DNA of 64,000 bases from Anaeromicropila populeti (GTDB lineage Bacteria; Bacillota; Clostridia; Lachnospirales; Lachnospiraceae), in NCBI RefSeq assembly GCF_900112775.1, contig NZ_FOYZ01000012.1:1-64000 (forward strand), written 5' to 3'. Positions within the stretch are counted from its first letter, which is position 1. The number at the start of each line of letters is the position of its first letter. The position numbers were made by a program, and so were the translations under genes. The notes below the pieces were generated by a model, which saw only the letters and a list, made by a program, of their open reading frames with translations, was not told where the DNA came from and ran no database searches. Positions 44,730 through 52,477 of the stretch are shown here, one piece after another.

Positions 44730-46517
44730 ATGATTAAAAATGATTTAGATATTCTTATGTTATCAATGCCAGTTAGAACCATAGATCGTCCATCAATGAG
44801 TTTGCCAGTCTTGACATCCCATTTGCTAAAAAAAGGATTTTCTGTACAACAGATGGACAATAATATGTTACTTCAAGATATTCTTCTAGATGGAAAAGAA
44901 CTAAAAAAAATATATAAAGATATTTTACCCATGTTAATCCGAATGAACCAAAACTGTACAAAAATTTATAGTAAATTAATGGACTTTTACGTATTGTTAA
45001 AAAAAATTGATGATAGTTATGGACTAGATAAAATCGGTTCATCAAAAAGAGATATGCAGTCACGTAAGTATGAATTATTAACAGACAGACTGGAGTTACA
45101 GGCAGTAACAGATATATTTCAAATTAGCGGAAACTTAGCTTTTTATTTTACAAGTGTGGCATATTATTATAATTTTTATAAAGACAATAATGTGAAAGAG
45201 ACTGTTACATATGAAATGGATATGCTGATAGAAGAAATTGTACAAGCTAATCCTAAAATTGCTGCATTTTCAGTGATGGAAGTCCAAAGAACATTTAGTA
45301 TCTGGGCCGCTAAACTTTTAAATATGAAATTTGATGGAGTAATATGTTTTGGGGGTTCTGACTTATCCTTAAATAAGGAAAAGTACTTAGAGGAAAATGA
45401 TTTTATTGATTTTGTAAGTTGGGCAGATGGTGAAGATACATTAAGCCGACTTATTGAAATGATACATTCGGGAAAAAATGATTACCAAACAATCCCTAAT
45501 TTGTTATATCGCAACGGTTCTGAGATGATTATGACAGAATATGAAGCGTATCCGCTTGAAAAGTTTGATATACCTGAATATGAAGGTTTTCCTCTAGACC
45601 TATATATTTTTCCTGCGCTACAGTTGTTAACATCTAAAGGATGTACTTGGTCAAAATGTAAGTTTTGTATGCATTGGAATTCTTATGGTCAGAATTTTAG
45701 ACAACGTATGGCAGAAGATGTTGTTGATGAAATAGAATATGACATGAGAAAATATAATACCAGATTGTTTTCTATTGTGGATGAAGCAATCTCAGCTGAA
45801 TATGGACTGGAATTATCTAAGGAAATCATTAAAAGAAAGTTAGATATCAGATGGATTCAAATGAGTCGTTTGGATACTGATTTTTCAGAAGAGGTCTTTC
45901 AGAAAATGCATCAAGCAGGCGCCAGATTTATTGAATGGGGGCTTGAGAGTGGTTCACAAAATGTACTGAATGATATGTGCAAAGGTATTGATGTAAAAGA
46001 GGTACAAAGATTAATACACGAATCAGCAAGAGCGGGAATTGTAAATAAAATGCTAATGTTTCATAATTATCCAACAGAAGGTATTGATGATATTATGAAA
46101 TCTATTAATATTATTAAAAAGAATACTTATATGCATTTAATTAAACCTATGCTTACACTTAGGCATTCATTTGTTTTAAAAATGGGATCTCCTTTATCTA
46201 TTATAGCTTTTCAAAATAGTGACAGCCAGGAGCGTGCAAAATTATTTAAGAAGGTCTGGAAACCAGAGTCTATATACAATGTGAATGCGAAATACTTACC
46301 AGCTAAAGATACTAGTATGATTAAGGAAAAACTGGTTATGGATTATTTAGAGGAAATGAAAGCTTATTTGAAAAAAACAGATGTTTTGATTACAGATAAC
46401 AATAATATTACAATGGACTTAGTTTTACTTGATTTGCTCGATAAAGGATACCAGCTTCCAGTCGATGCATACATACCAAGAAAACAAGGCGGAGTTGGTG
46501 AATATGTTCTATCCTAA
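44730..46517 (+). CDS. Cobalamin-type radical SAM protein 2 of a paralogous pair
   Basis: A 595-aa paralogue of the protein at 42020. It has the same N-terminal region (MSLPVLTSHLLKKGFSV, ICFGGSDLSLNKEKYLEE) and the same C-x4-C-x2-C cluster motif (C305, C310, C313 in CTWSKCKFC), then EWGLESGSQNVLNDMCKG. The two proteins have diverged well beyond a recent duplication, so distinct substrates or successive steps are likely. RBS AAGGAG. The 3' end overlaps the ATP-grasp gene by 14 bp. Confidence 0.85.
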   Translation: MIKNDLDILMLSMPVRTIDRPSMSLPVLTSHLLKKGFSVQQMDNNMLLQDILLDGKELKKIYKDILPMLIRMNQNCTKIYSKLMDFYVLLKKIDDSYGLDKIGSSKRDMQSRKYELLTDRLELQAVTDIFQISGNLAFYFTSVAYYYNFYKDNNVKETVTYEMDMLIEEIVQANPKIAAFSVMEVQRTFSIWAAKLLNMKFDGVICFGGSDLSLNKEKYLEENDFIDFVSWADGEDTLSRLIEMIHSGKNDYQTIPNLLYRNGSEMIMTEYEAYPLEKFDIPEYEGFPLDLYIFPALQLLTSKGCTWSKCKFCMHWNSYGQNFRQRMAEDVVDEIEYDMRKYNTRLFSIVDEAISAEYGLELSKEIIKRKLDIRWIQMSRLDTDFSEEVFQKMHQAGARFIEWGLESGSQNVLNDMCKGIDVKEVQRLIHESARAGIVNKMLMFHNYPTEGIDDIMKSINIIKKNTYMHLIKPMLTLRHSFVLKMGSPLSIIAFQNSDSQERAKLFKKVWKPESIYNVNAKYLPAKDTSMIKEKLVMDYLEEMKAYLKKTDVLITDNNNITMDLVLLDLLDKGYQLPVDAYIPRKQGGVGEYVLS

Positions 46518-47727
46518 AGAAAATGATAATCCAATAAAGCGCTCTAGTTTTCGATATGCTTCAGTTGATTTCTTAATTGAAAAAGATGGTACACCAGTAT
46601 TCATGGAAGTAAATGACAACACTCTGGCACCATATTATGTAGAACTGAAAAGCAAACTGGCTGGAGCAATAGAAAGAAAAAAACCCAAATTAGAAAATGT
46701 AAACAGTGAGCATTTGTTTAAGTTTTTGAATATCTTCAGAAGCGTAAGTCAGGAATTACCCAAAAAAAGTATAGCCATTTTATGCAAAAGAAAGGATCAG
46801 CCTCTTGCGATAGAAAAGGAAATACGTTATCTTATTAAGTTATTTCAGAAACAGGGATATTATTCTGAAATGTATATTCCAAGTGATTGTGAGATACGAA
46901 ACAACCGATTATATATTCCGAAAGAAGCGTATTATCCAGATATAATTTTTCGTCGCAATTTTTCTTTTCCATCTGAGAAAATTGAACAAGTAGTAATAAA
47001 TGATTTAGATGTTCGGTTAATAACTGGTAATAAATATAATACTCATCGAGTGATTAATAAATATTTAAATATGAGCGGGCAATCTTTTCGACAACCAGAA
47101 ACATATTTAGCGGCCAATAGTAAAGAATTACTCCATATCATTCAAATGTTTCATTCAAGAGGACAGGATTGTATTACTAAGCCAAATACCTCATATGGTG
47201 GAGAGGGTTTTGGGGTGTTTCTTCAAAATAAGGATAACTCTTTTGAATATAAACAGCAGATGCAAATAATAGAAAAACACTTTAAAAACCATGAGGAATA
47301 CTTAGTACAGGAAAAAGTAGATGCTGCCTTATTTGATTCTAATGATGGAAAGCAATATTGTTTTGATTTACGCATCATGGTTTATAATGGTGTATTTGCG
47401 GGTATAGAAGGACGGCGTTCTAGCAATCCGTTATCAAAAGGACGACAGGCAGCAAATAGCCTTGTAACAAACATTAATAGTGGTGGAATGGATTTATTGG
47501 TTATGCAGGGTACAGAAGAAATAGTTCCTTATAGTTCTCAAACATTATTGACACAGGATGAAAAAAGCAGTATATCATTTGATATTGATTCAAATATTTT
47601 AATTCTGAATACAAAGTTATTTAACAAATTAAAATACTCTGCTGAAGCAATAGTAAAAGCGGTTGATGAAGCCATATATTTTGAAGATTATACTGCTAAA
47701 AGCGAAAGGAATGGATGTAAGGTATGA
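46504..47727 (+). CDS. ATP-grasp ligase 1, possibly circularly permuted
   Basis: A 407-aa ATP-grasp protein forming amide bonds through acyl-phosphate intermediates. Core motifs are ITKPNTSYGGEGFGVF (nucleotide loop), EYLVQEKV and DLRIMVYNG. The C-terminal metal motif, normally LEVN, reads LILN. By contrast the first 45 residues contain a complete VDFLIEKDGTPVFMEVNDN stretch that looks like the end of an ATP-grasp fold. This suggests circular permutation or a fused remnant. ATG 46504 follows GGAG at 46491. The stop overlaps the next ATP-grasp gene by four bases. Confidence 0.82.
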   Translation: MFYPKENDNPIKRSSFRYASVDFLIEKDGTPVFMEVNDNTLAPYYVELKSKLAGAIERKKPKLENVNSEHLFKFLNIFRSVSQELPKKSIAILCKRKDQPLAIEKEIRYLIKLFQKQGYYSEMYIPSDCEIRNNRLYIPKEAYYPDIIFRRNFSFPSEKIEQVVINDLDVRLITGNKYNTHRVINKYLNMSGQSFRQPETYLAANSKELLHIIQMFHSRGQDCITKPNTSYGGEGFGVFLQNKDNSFEYKQQMQIIEKHFKNHEEYLVQEKVDAALFDSNDGKQYCFDLRIMVYNGVFAGIEGRRSSNPLSKGRQAANSLVTNINSGGMDLLVMQGTEEIVPYSSQTLLTQDEKSSISFDIDSNILILNTKLFNKLKYSAEAIVKAVDEAIYFEDYTAKSERNGCKV

Positions 47728-48584
47728 ATAATAAAATTGGTATTGTCTCTATGACATTAGACAAATGGGAAATGAAGGAGATATGTAAGTATATAAATCA
47801 AAATGGCTTCGAATACGAAATGATAAATAGGGATAATACAATATTAAAGTTTGAGAATAGCGGATTTGAAACGAAAAAATATCATTCTGTCTATGGTCGG
47901 GTCGAACGGCCAATATTGCAAGAAGGATTAATGATATTAAAATTCTTGGAAATGACAGGAGAGAAAATTTATAATAATGCACTTGCTATTCAATATGGAC
48001 AGAATAAAGCCTATACAAGTGTTATGCTTTCAGCAGCAGGTATCCCACATCCCAAAACAATTTTTGCATTCCCTAATACGGATTTGGATAACGAACTAGA
48101 AAATTTACAATTTCCAGTTGTAATGAAACCGTGGATAGGGGGAAGGGGCGCAGGCATTGTAAAAGCCCAAAATATTGAGATTGCAAGAAGCTATATCGAG
48201 ATATTGAAAAATGGAAATCAACCTATTTATATTCAAGAATATGTACGTCAGAAGCAAAATGAAAAATTACGGGATATGCGTGTTTTTGTTGTTGGAGGAA
48301 AACCTCTTGGAGTCTTTTATCGAGAAGCTACAGAAAAAGGCTGGAAGACCAATATTTGCAATGGAGGAATTGGGAAAGTATGTGAATTAAATTCCGAAAT
48401 TGCAACTATTGCCACAAAAGCAATGACTGCCATTCATGCGGATATTGGAGGTGTCGATGTAATCGAAAGTGAAGATGGATATAATGTCTTAGAAGTGAAT
48501 GTCTGTCCTTTGTTTGGCGGTTTTTATAAAGTTACTGGAATCAATCCTGCTGAGAAGATTGCTGAATTATTGTGTTCTAAATAG
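47724..48584 (+). CDS. RimK/LysX-like ATP-grasp ligase 2
   Basis: A 286-aa ATP-grasp enzyme with nucleotide loop VVMKPWIGGRGAGIVKA, IQEYVRQK, DMRVFVVGGKPLGVFYRE and complete metal motif VIESEDGYNVLEVNVCP. RimK-like enzymes add amino acids such as glutamate to carboxyl groups of peptides or small molecules. As the last gene of the operon, coupled to ATP-grasp 1, it probably adds amino acids to the product. It is followed by a terminator. Confidence 0.88.
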   Translation: MNNKIGIVSMTLDKWEMKEICKYINQNGFEYEMINRDNTILKFENSGFETKKYHSVYGRVERPILQEGLMILKFLEMTGEKIYNNALAIQYGQNKAYTSVMLSAAGIPHPKTIFAFPNTDLDNELENLQFPVVMKPWIGGRGAGIVKAQNIEIARSYIEILKNGNQPIYIQEYVRQKQNEKLRDMRVFVVGGKPLGVFYREATEKGWKTNICNGGIGKVCELNSEIATIATKAMTAIHADIGGVDVIESEDGYNVLEVNVCPLFGGFYKVTGINPAEKIAELLCSK

Positions 48585-48594
48585 CTTTTATTAT

Positions 48595-48640
48595 ATTATC
48601 GAATTTATGTCTTTTGGACAGGCATAAGTTCGATAATTTT
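48595..48640 (+). terminator. Terminator of the biosynthetic operon
   Basis: TTATCGAA (48596-48603) pairs with TTCGATAA (48629-48636), with an inner TATG/CATA pair, followed by TTTT. Confidence 0.65.
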
Positions 48641-48713
48641 GATAATATTGGAGGACAAAAATTTATCTGATTGAAAGAATTTATTATCTATCTACCTCTC
48701 TTCGACAAATCCC

Positions 48714-48735
48714 AGTTTATCAAAAAGACTTGACT
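48714..48735 (+). repeat. Left attachment repeat (attL)
   Basis: A 22-bp sequence (AGTTTATCAAAAAG then ACTTGACT) repeated at 54620-54641 with one difference (A at 48722, G at 54628). Its left half, TTTATCRAAAA, resembles the arm TTTTCCGAAAA of the streptococcal XerS target dif_SL as I recall it. Confidence 0.8.
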
Positions 48736-48752
48736 AGAAAAGGAGAATGTCT

Positions 48753-49004
48753 ATGAAATGTGTTTATGGCTTTATTAAGGGTATTGAAATTAATTATTGC
48801 TTTATGTGCGATTGCTCTTGTAAGAACCCTTGTGAGGACTGTCAGAGTTTCAAGGAATACAAGAAACCTTATTATATGGTTTCTGTTTCTGATTTGTATT
48901 ATATTTGTGATACTGAAACAGATACAATAATTAATGTTGTTCGTAAACTTTCTAATGCTAGAATTATTTTCGATGCACTTACAAATGATTCTTTGAAAAA
49001 ATAA
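48753..49004 (+). CDS. Small cysteine-rich phage protein, unknown function
   Basis: An 83-aa protein with a dense Cys region (CFMCDCSCKNPCEDC) suggesting a zinc-binding finger. ATG 48753 is preferred: AGGAG at 48741-48745 is correctly spaced for it, not for the in-frame ATG at 48747. First gene inside the left end of the prophage. A regulatory or anti-host role is possible but not shown. Confidence 0.6.
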   Translation: MKCVYGFIKGIEINYCFMCDCSCKNPCEDCQSFKEYKKPYYMVSVSDLYYICDTETDTIINVVRKLSNARIIFDALTNDSLKK

Positions 49005-49015
49005 ATAAGCTTCAC

Positions 49016-49052
49016 AAAAAAAATAGACTAGGATTATTCTTCCTGGTCTATT
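49016..49052 (-). terminator. Terminator of the RHH repressor gene
   Basis: 11-bp stem (49022-49032 with 49042-49052, one G-T pair). Read on the minus strand it is followed by a run of eight T. It overlaps the end of the repressor gene. Confidence 0.75.
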
Positions 49053-49216
49053 TCTATTTTACCATGTTCTTTTTCATACATCTCAATGTAATATCTTATC
49101 ATTCTTTCATATTGTTTACTTAATGCTCTATCATCTTTATTTGCTATGATTTCAACTTTTTGTCTTAAATCATTATCTAGTCTTAATGGGTATGTTTTAT
49201 TTTTATAAGTTCCCAA
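49034..49216 (-). CDS. Ribbon-helix-helix (Arc/CopG-type) phage repressor
   Basis: A 60-aa protein with an RHH pattern: basic beta strand (TYPLRLDNDLRQKVE), turn and second helix (RALSKQYERMIRYYIEMYE). It starts with TTG eight bases after AGGAGG. It is the only prophage gene on the minus strand and faces the structural operon across a region with two identical palindromic operators (49241-49284), the expected arrangement for an immunity or lysogeny repressor. Confidence 0.75.
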   Translation of the reverse strand: MGTYKNKTYPLRLDNDLRQKVEIIANKDDRALSKQYERMIRYYIEMYEKEHGKIEIDQEE

Positions 49217-49240
49217 AAGAAATTCCTCCTATTAAAATAA

Positions 49241-49284
49241 TTAGTAGATATCTATTGTATAATGTATTTAGTAGATATCTATTG
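49241..49284 (+). promoter_or_regulatory. Twin operators of the prophage repressor
   Basis: TTAGTAGATATCTATTG occurs twice, at 49241-49257 and 49268-49284. Each copy contains the palindrome TAGATATCTA. Centres are 27 bp apart. A TATAAT lies between them at 49258-49263. RHH dimers usually bind such short palindromes cooperatively. Confidence 0.75.
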
Positions 49285-49544
49285 ATTCTCCTTGATGTTT
49301 ACTTTTGGTCTTTGGTTAGTGGGATATGGTGTCCGTTTAAAATCCCTCGTTGGTGCGTTGGCTTTTCTGCCTTACTTTGAAAAATACGTTTCAAAGTTTG
49401 CGACCTTGATAATTGAATACTGGTCTTTTGGATGGCTGTTCAGCTGTTCAATGTATGATATTATTTATTATTAATTTTAACTCACTTGTAACGAATAGTC
49501 AACAAGTTGCTAAAAAGTTGCTAACTAAAAGGAGGATTTTATAT
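49285..49544 (+). other. Leader region of the phage early operon with a perfect hairpin
   Basis: No supported gene. It contains a perfect 9-bp stem (ACTTTGAAA 49374-49382 with TTTCAAAGT 49389-49397, 6-nt loop) and a short repeat of GCTGTTCA near 49435. It may contain the rightward promoter or replication signals. Confidence 0.45.
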
Positions 49545-49904
49545 ATGATGAAAGTTGAATTTGAACGAATGACATTAAGAGGAAATGAAGAAATTTCCTC
49601 TACACTGTATGATACTATTGAAAGATTTTACATGAGTCAAAATGATTATCATAGAGTGCATGGTGGAATTAATGAAACTAAAGAAGATTTTTGTAAACGA
49701 GTGTTTGGCGGTAAAGTGAATACAGCTAAAACAATAGCTGTTAAGATTCTGAAAGAACGAATTAGCGAAAATGAGTTTTGTACTGGAAGAAAAAACTATA
49801 GGGAAAATATTCTTTTAGCTGAACAGACAGCTTATGAATTTTGTAATAACTACATTGGCTGTAGGTATGAAGTTATGAAAGATATTTTAAGGAAAGCTGT
49901 TTAA
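49545..49904 (+). CDS. Phage early protein of unknown function
   Basis: A 119-aa soluble, charged protein (MMKVEFERMTLRGNEEISST start). AGGAGG at 49530-49535 supports ATG 49545; the frame is open upstream but without a ribosome site. No family recognised. First rightward gene after the control region, directly before the ssDNA-binding-like gene, so a replication or regulatory role is likely. Confidence 0.6.
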   Translation: MMKVEFERMTLRGNEEISSTLYDTIERFYMSQNDYHRVHGGINETKEDFCKRVFGGKVNTAKTIAVKILKERISENEFCTGRKNYRENILLAEQTAYEFCNNYIGCRYEVMKDILRKAV

Positions 49905-49917
49905 TTGATGTGAAATT

Positions 49918-49955
49918 GAGTAGGAGGGGAAACTAAATACTCTCCTCTCCTACTC
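49918..49955 (+). other. 13-bp hairpin between phage early genes
   Basis: GAGTAGGAGGGGA (49918-49930) pairs with TCCTCTCCTACTC (49943-49955), with one G-T pair and a 12-nt loop. T-rich sequence follows. It could be an attenuating terminator or a translational control site for the next gene. Confidence 0.5.
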
Positions 49956-49983
49956 TTCAAATAAATTTTTAAGGAGGTTTTTT

Positions 49984-50232
49984 ATGAAAGTCGAGGGAAA
50001 TTTTAAATTTCTCGGTACAGAGGAATTCAAGAACAAAGAGGGAAAAAGTTTCACGTCAGCCGGGTTTTTGCAAGGCTTGGACGTTGAAAAGATTCTTTTG
50101 AATGAGGAACATCAGCAGATTATACGTGGATTGAAACCAATGCAAGATGTGAAGTGTGTATTGAAAATATCAATCAATCAAGACCGTACCTATGTCAACC
50201 TACTGGAAGTTGTCCCAATTTCCGCTAAGTAA
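49984..50232 (+). CDS. Small phage protein, probable ssDNA-binding protein (gpV analogue)
   Basis: An 82-aa protein with a beta-rich pattern (VEGNFKFLGTEEFKNKEGK...VKCVLKISINQDRTYVNLLEV) compatible with an OB-like fold. In filamentous phages a small ssDNA-binding protein coats new genomes before assembly and sits just before the coat genes, as here. Assignment is from size, position and fold pattern only. RBS AAGGAGG. Confidence 0.55.
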   Translation: MKVEGNFKFLGTEEFKNKEGKSFTSAGFLQGLDVEKILLNEEHQQIIRGLKPMQDVKCVLKISINQDRTYVNLLEVVPISAK

Positions 50233-50595
50233 TTCGTATTACATTTGTATTACGTTGTAGTGTATTACGTATTTCTGCCTTGTCATAGACTTGGCATATG
50301 TCAACCCCTCCCATAGGGACGCTTGCGCTTGGGGGTTTACATATTCAATACACCCCAACGCTGTTAGAAAAAGGTTATGCCGCACTTTGGCTTAACCTTG
50401 TAACTACCCCTTGCGAACTGAAACAGCCGACATTTTGAAACTTTGATATTGTTTGTCAGCTTGTATGCTTTTCGCCCCTCGTGTTTGACCGAACGTCTTT
50501 TGTGAGGGAGTTGACCTTTCCACCTAAAGAGGAAGCTTGGTGGGTGTGAAAATATAAATTTGAATGTGAAAAATAAAAAGTTGGGAGGTGATTTC
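50233..50595 (+). other. GC-richer intergenic region, candidate replication/packaging locus
   Basis: No gene was seen. It contains clustered GTATTAC repeats (50238-50272), an AACCCC...GGGGGTT inverted pair near 50303-50337 and a hairpin AAGGTTAtGCC / GGCtTAACCTT (50371-50399). Filamentous phages place the origin and packaging hairpins in such a region. Confidence 0.4.
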
Positions 50596-50757
50596 ATGCC
50601 TACAGAATTTCCTAGTTTTGCGACGTATGTCGGAGACATGACAAGTGCTAGTAATTTTCTTACTGGTCAACCAATTATTGCATACGCAATTGGTTTAGTT
50701 GTTTTTGTTGCTGTGATTGGTGCCGTTGTCGGTGTTATTCAATCATTTGTAAAATAA
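50596..50757 (+). CDS. Major coat-like protein (pVIII analogue)
   Basis: A 53-aa protein. It has a short polar/amphipathic N-terminus (MPTEFPSFATYVGDM), one hydrophobic helix (IIAYAIGLVVFVAVIGAVVGVI) and a basic C-terminal end (QSFVK). This is the design of filamentous phage major coat proteins, with the basic tail contacting DNA. ATG 50596 follows GGGAGGTGA. A strong terminator directly after the gene fits high expression of this gene alone. Confidence 0.75.
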   Translation: MPTEFPSFATYVGDMTSASNFLTGQPIIAYAIGLVVFVAVIGAVVGVIQSFVK

Positions 50758-50765
50758 TTATTTAA

Positions 50766-50793
50766 AAGGAGTTCGGTTTCCGAACTTCTTTTT
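50766..50793 (+). terminator. Terminator after the coat gene
   Basis: 11-bp stem AAGGAGTTCGG (50766-50776) with CCGAACTTCTT (50780-50790), 3-nt loop, followed by TTTC. Confidence 0.8.
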
Positions 50794-50814
50794 CTCTATA
50801 AGGGGGAATTAAAA

Positions 50815-52104
50815 TTGAATAAAATATTAAAATATTTTTACTTTTTGTGTTTTTGTTTTTTGTTTTTGCCTGCTATGAAATGTAATGCTGAAACTGTAAT
50901 GGAGGTTAAAACTTCTGTTGATTATTATAGAAGTTCTATTAATTTGCGTACTCATATTGATACTATCCTTTCCATTCCTAATAATTTGGGTAGACTTGCC
51001 TTATATCGACATAGTGATGATCGTGTAACATTGGTTTATTATGATGGTGAATATCGTGATTACGTTGGTGATTTTTATGCTTATCAGACAGATAATGGTT
51101 CTGTCAGTACTGATGGCATTATTCATATGACATGGAGTAATTTTGGCTCTAGTGAATATGAAGAATATGTTGGTACTGTTAATGCTCCACTGCCTATTTT
51201 TACAGATTTTGACAAGTTAAAATCTTATGTTAATGGTTCTGTCTCTCTTGTTGATTTGGTCGGTGATTTTACCGTTGAGGGAGATTACGAATTTGTCAAT
51301 GGTGAAATTGTTGGAATGAAAAAGGAATACAATCCCGATTTGGGTTATCCTCGAGATATGGAACTTGTTAGAAACTTGTTGAAAGGTGAGGAAGCTGGTG
51401 GTATATTAACATGGCAAGATGATACTTTGGTAACTGAGGAATATGGTATTGAGGTTTATTGTGATTGTGATATACGGTATAGGGACTATATTTGGAAAGA
51501 TTGGGTTGTTTGGGATAGTACGTATGAGCAGATATATAATGATGTTGGTTATGTTCCTAATGATGGAGTTTTGTTTTCTAGTAGTGATTTTAAAAATTTG
51601 TTTGATTATCGAACCGCTAATAGTTTTTTGGGTTTTTCAAAGGGAATACCTACATATATGACTTGGGATTTGCATACAAAAGCTAGGTATTATGTTTATG
51701 ATATGGTTACTGGTGTCTATGAATATGGTGATTGGATTCATTGTTTGTTAAAGGACGCTGGGGGTGGCAAAACGGAAAGTACTAGTTGGTGTGAAAATGG
51801 TACGGTCAGCGTTGATGATGATACGACGGATAAGCAAGTTGCGGACTATGATAAAGATAAAGTACTTGATGAAGATTATGGAATATTTGAGCCTATAGTC
51901 AGACCGTTCATTAATTTGTTGGATGGCATTAAGAATGGTCTTAATTCTGTTAGTAGATTCGTTAATGAAAATTTAAATCCTTTGTCTAAAATGTCAAATG
52001 TAATTAATCAAAGTTTTGGTTTTATGCCGGAGTGGGTTTTAACCTTTATCGGTTCTGCTGTTGTTATCGCTATTTTTGGTGCTTTGATACGCAAGGGAGG
52101 TTGA
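50815..52104 (+). CDS. pIII-like adsorption/minor coat protein
   Basis: A 429-aa exported protein. Signal peptide MNKILKYFYFLCFCFLFLPA is followed by a large tyrosine- and aspartate-rich ectodomain, and a single C-terminal membrane anchor (WVLTFIGSAVVIAIFGAL) with a basic tail. This topology and position between the coat and Zot genes match the receptor-binding protein of filamentous phages. The ectodomain matches no family I know and should decide the host receptor. TTG start behind AGGGGGAA. Confidence 0.72.
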   Translation: MNKILKYFYFLCFCFLFLPAMKCNAETVMEVKTSVDYYRSSINLRTHIDTILSIPNNLGRLALYRHSDDRVTLVYYDGEYRDYVGDFYAYQTDNGSVSTDGIIHMTWSNFGSSEYEEYVGTVNAPLPIFTDFDKLKSYVNGSVSLVDLVGDFTVEGDYEFVNGEIVGMKKEYNPDLGYPRDMELVRNLLKGEEAGGILTWQDDTLVTEEYGIEVYCDCDIRYRDYIWKDWVVWDSTYEQIYNDVGYVPNDGVLFSSSDFKNLFDYRTANSFLGFSKGIPTYMTWDLHTKARYYVYDMVTGVYEYGDWIHCLLKDAGGGKTESTSWCENGTVSVDDDTTDKQVADYDKDKVLDEDYGIFEPIVRPFINLLDGIKNGLNSVSRFVNENLNPLSKMSNVINQSFGFMPEWVLTFIGSAVVIAIFGALIRKGG

Positions 52105-52111
52105 TGTTGAT

Positions 52112-52270
52112 ATGGAAGTTTTTGGCAGTATATTTGACTTGTTGATATCTATACAAGTCGATATATTTGGAAATTATTTTAGTCTTTATGATATTTTGAT
52201 TTTTCTTTGCATTTTTACTCTTGTTTGTATGATTACACTGGGTTTGTTTTTAAAAAGGAGTGATGGTTAA
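52112..52270 (+). CDS. Tiny phage membrane protein 1
   Basis: A 52-aa frame (MEVFGSIFDLLISIQ start, KRSDG end) with one strong membrane segment (YDILIFLCIFTLVCMITLGLF). GGGAGG at 52095-52100 precedes it. Likely a minor virion or assembly protein of the pVI/pVII/pIX kind. Tight packing with the next genes supports coding. Confidence 0.55.
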   Translation: MEVFGSIFDLLISIQVDIFGNYFSLYDILIFLCIFTLVCMITLGLFLKRSDG

Positions 52271-52271
52271 T

Positions 52272-52358
52272 ATGGTATATATTTATGAAATTGTCATGAT
52301 TTTAGGTGGTCTTGTTGCTGTTTTTACTTTATATTCTGAATGGAGGTATAGAAAATGA
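52272..52358 (+). CDS. Tiny phage membrane protein 2
   Basis: A 28-aa frame (MVYIYEIVMILGGLVAVFTL then YSEWRYRK) with one membrane helix and a basic tail, close in size to the 32-33-aa pVII/pIX tip proteins of Ff phages. AAAAAGGAG is upstream. The stop overlaps the next start (ATGA). Confidence 0.5.
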   Translation: MVYIYEIVMILGGLVAVFTLYSEWRYRK

Positions 52359-52477
52359 GCGAATTATTTTGTTTAAAATTTATTTGTTTTTGGTTGATTG
52401 GTTTTACAATGTTTTATTTTAAGCAGCGGTGGACTGTTGCTTGGGTCCTAAAGCGAATTAATAAAGGAGGTATGTAA
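52355..52477 (+). CDS. Tiny phage membrane protein 3
   Basis: A 40-aa frame (MSELFCLKFICFWLIGFTMF start) with one membrane segment and a basic C-terminal half (KQRWTVAWVLKRINKGG). It overlaps the preceding gene by four bases. Confidence 0.5.
   Translation: MSELFCLKFICFWLIGFTMFYFKQRWTVAWVLKRINKGGM

Noticed and set aside
49186-49474. Short plus-strand frames (64 and 60 codons) in the phage control region
   Set aside because: They lack ribosome sites, run across the repressor gene start and the twin operators, and have no protein-like pattern beyond chance hydrophobicity.
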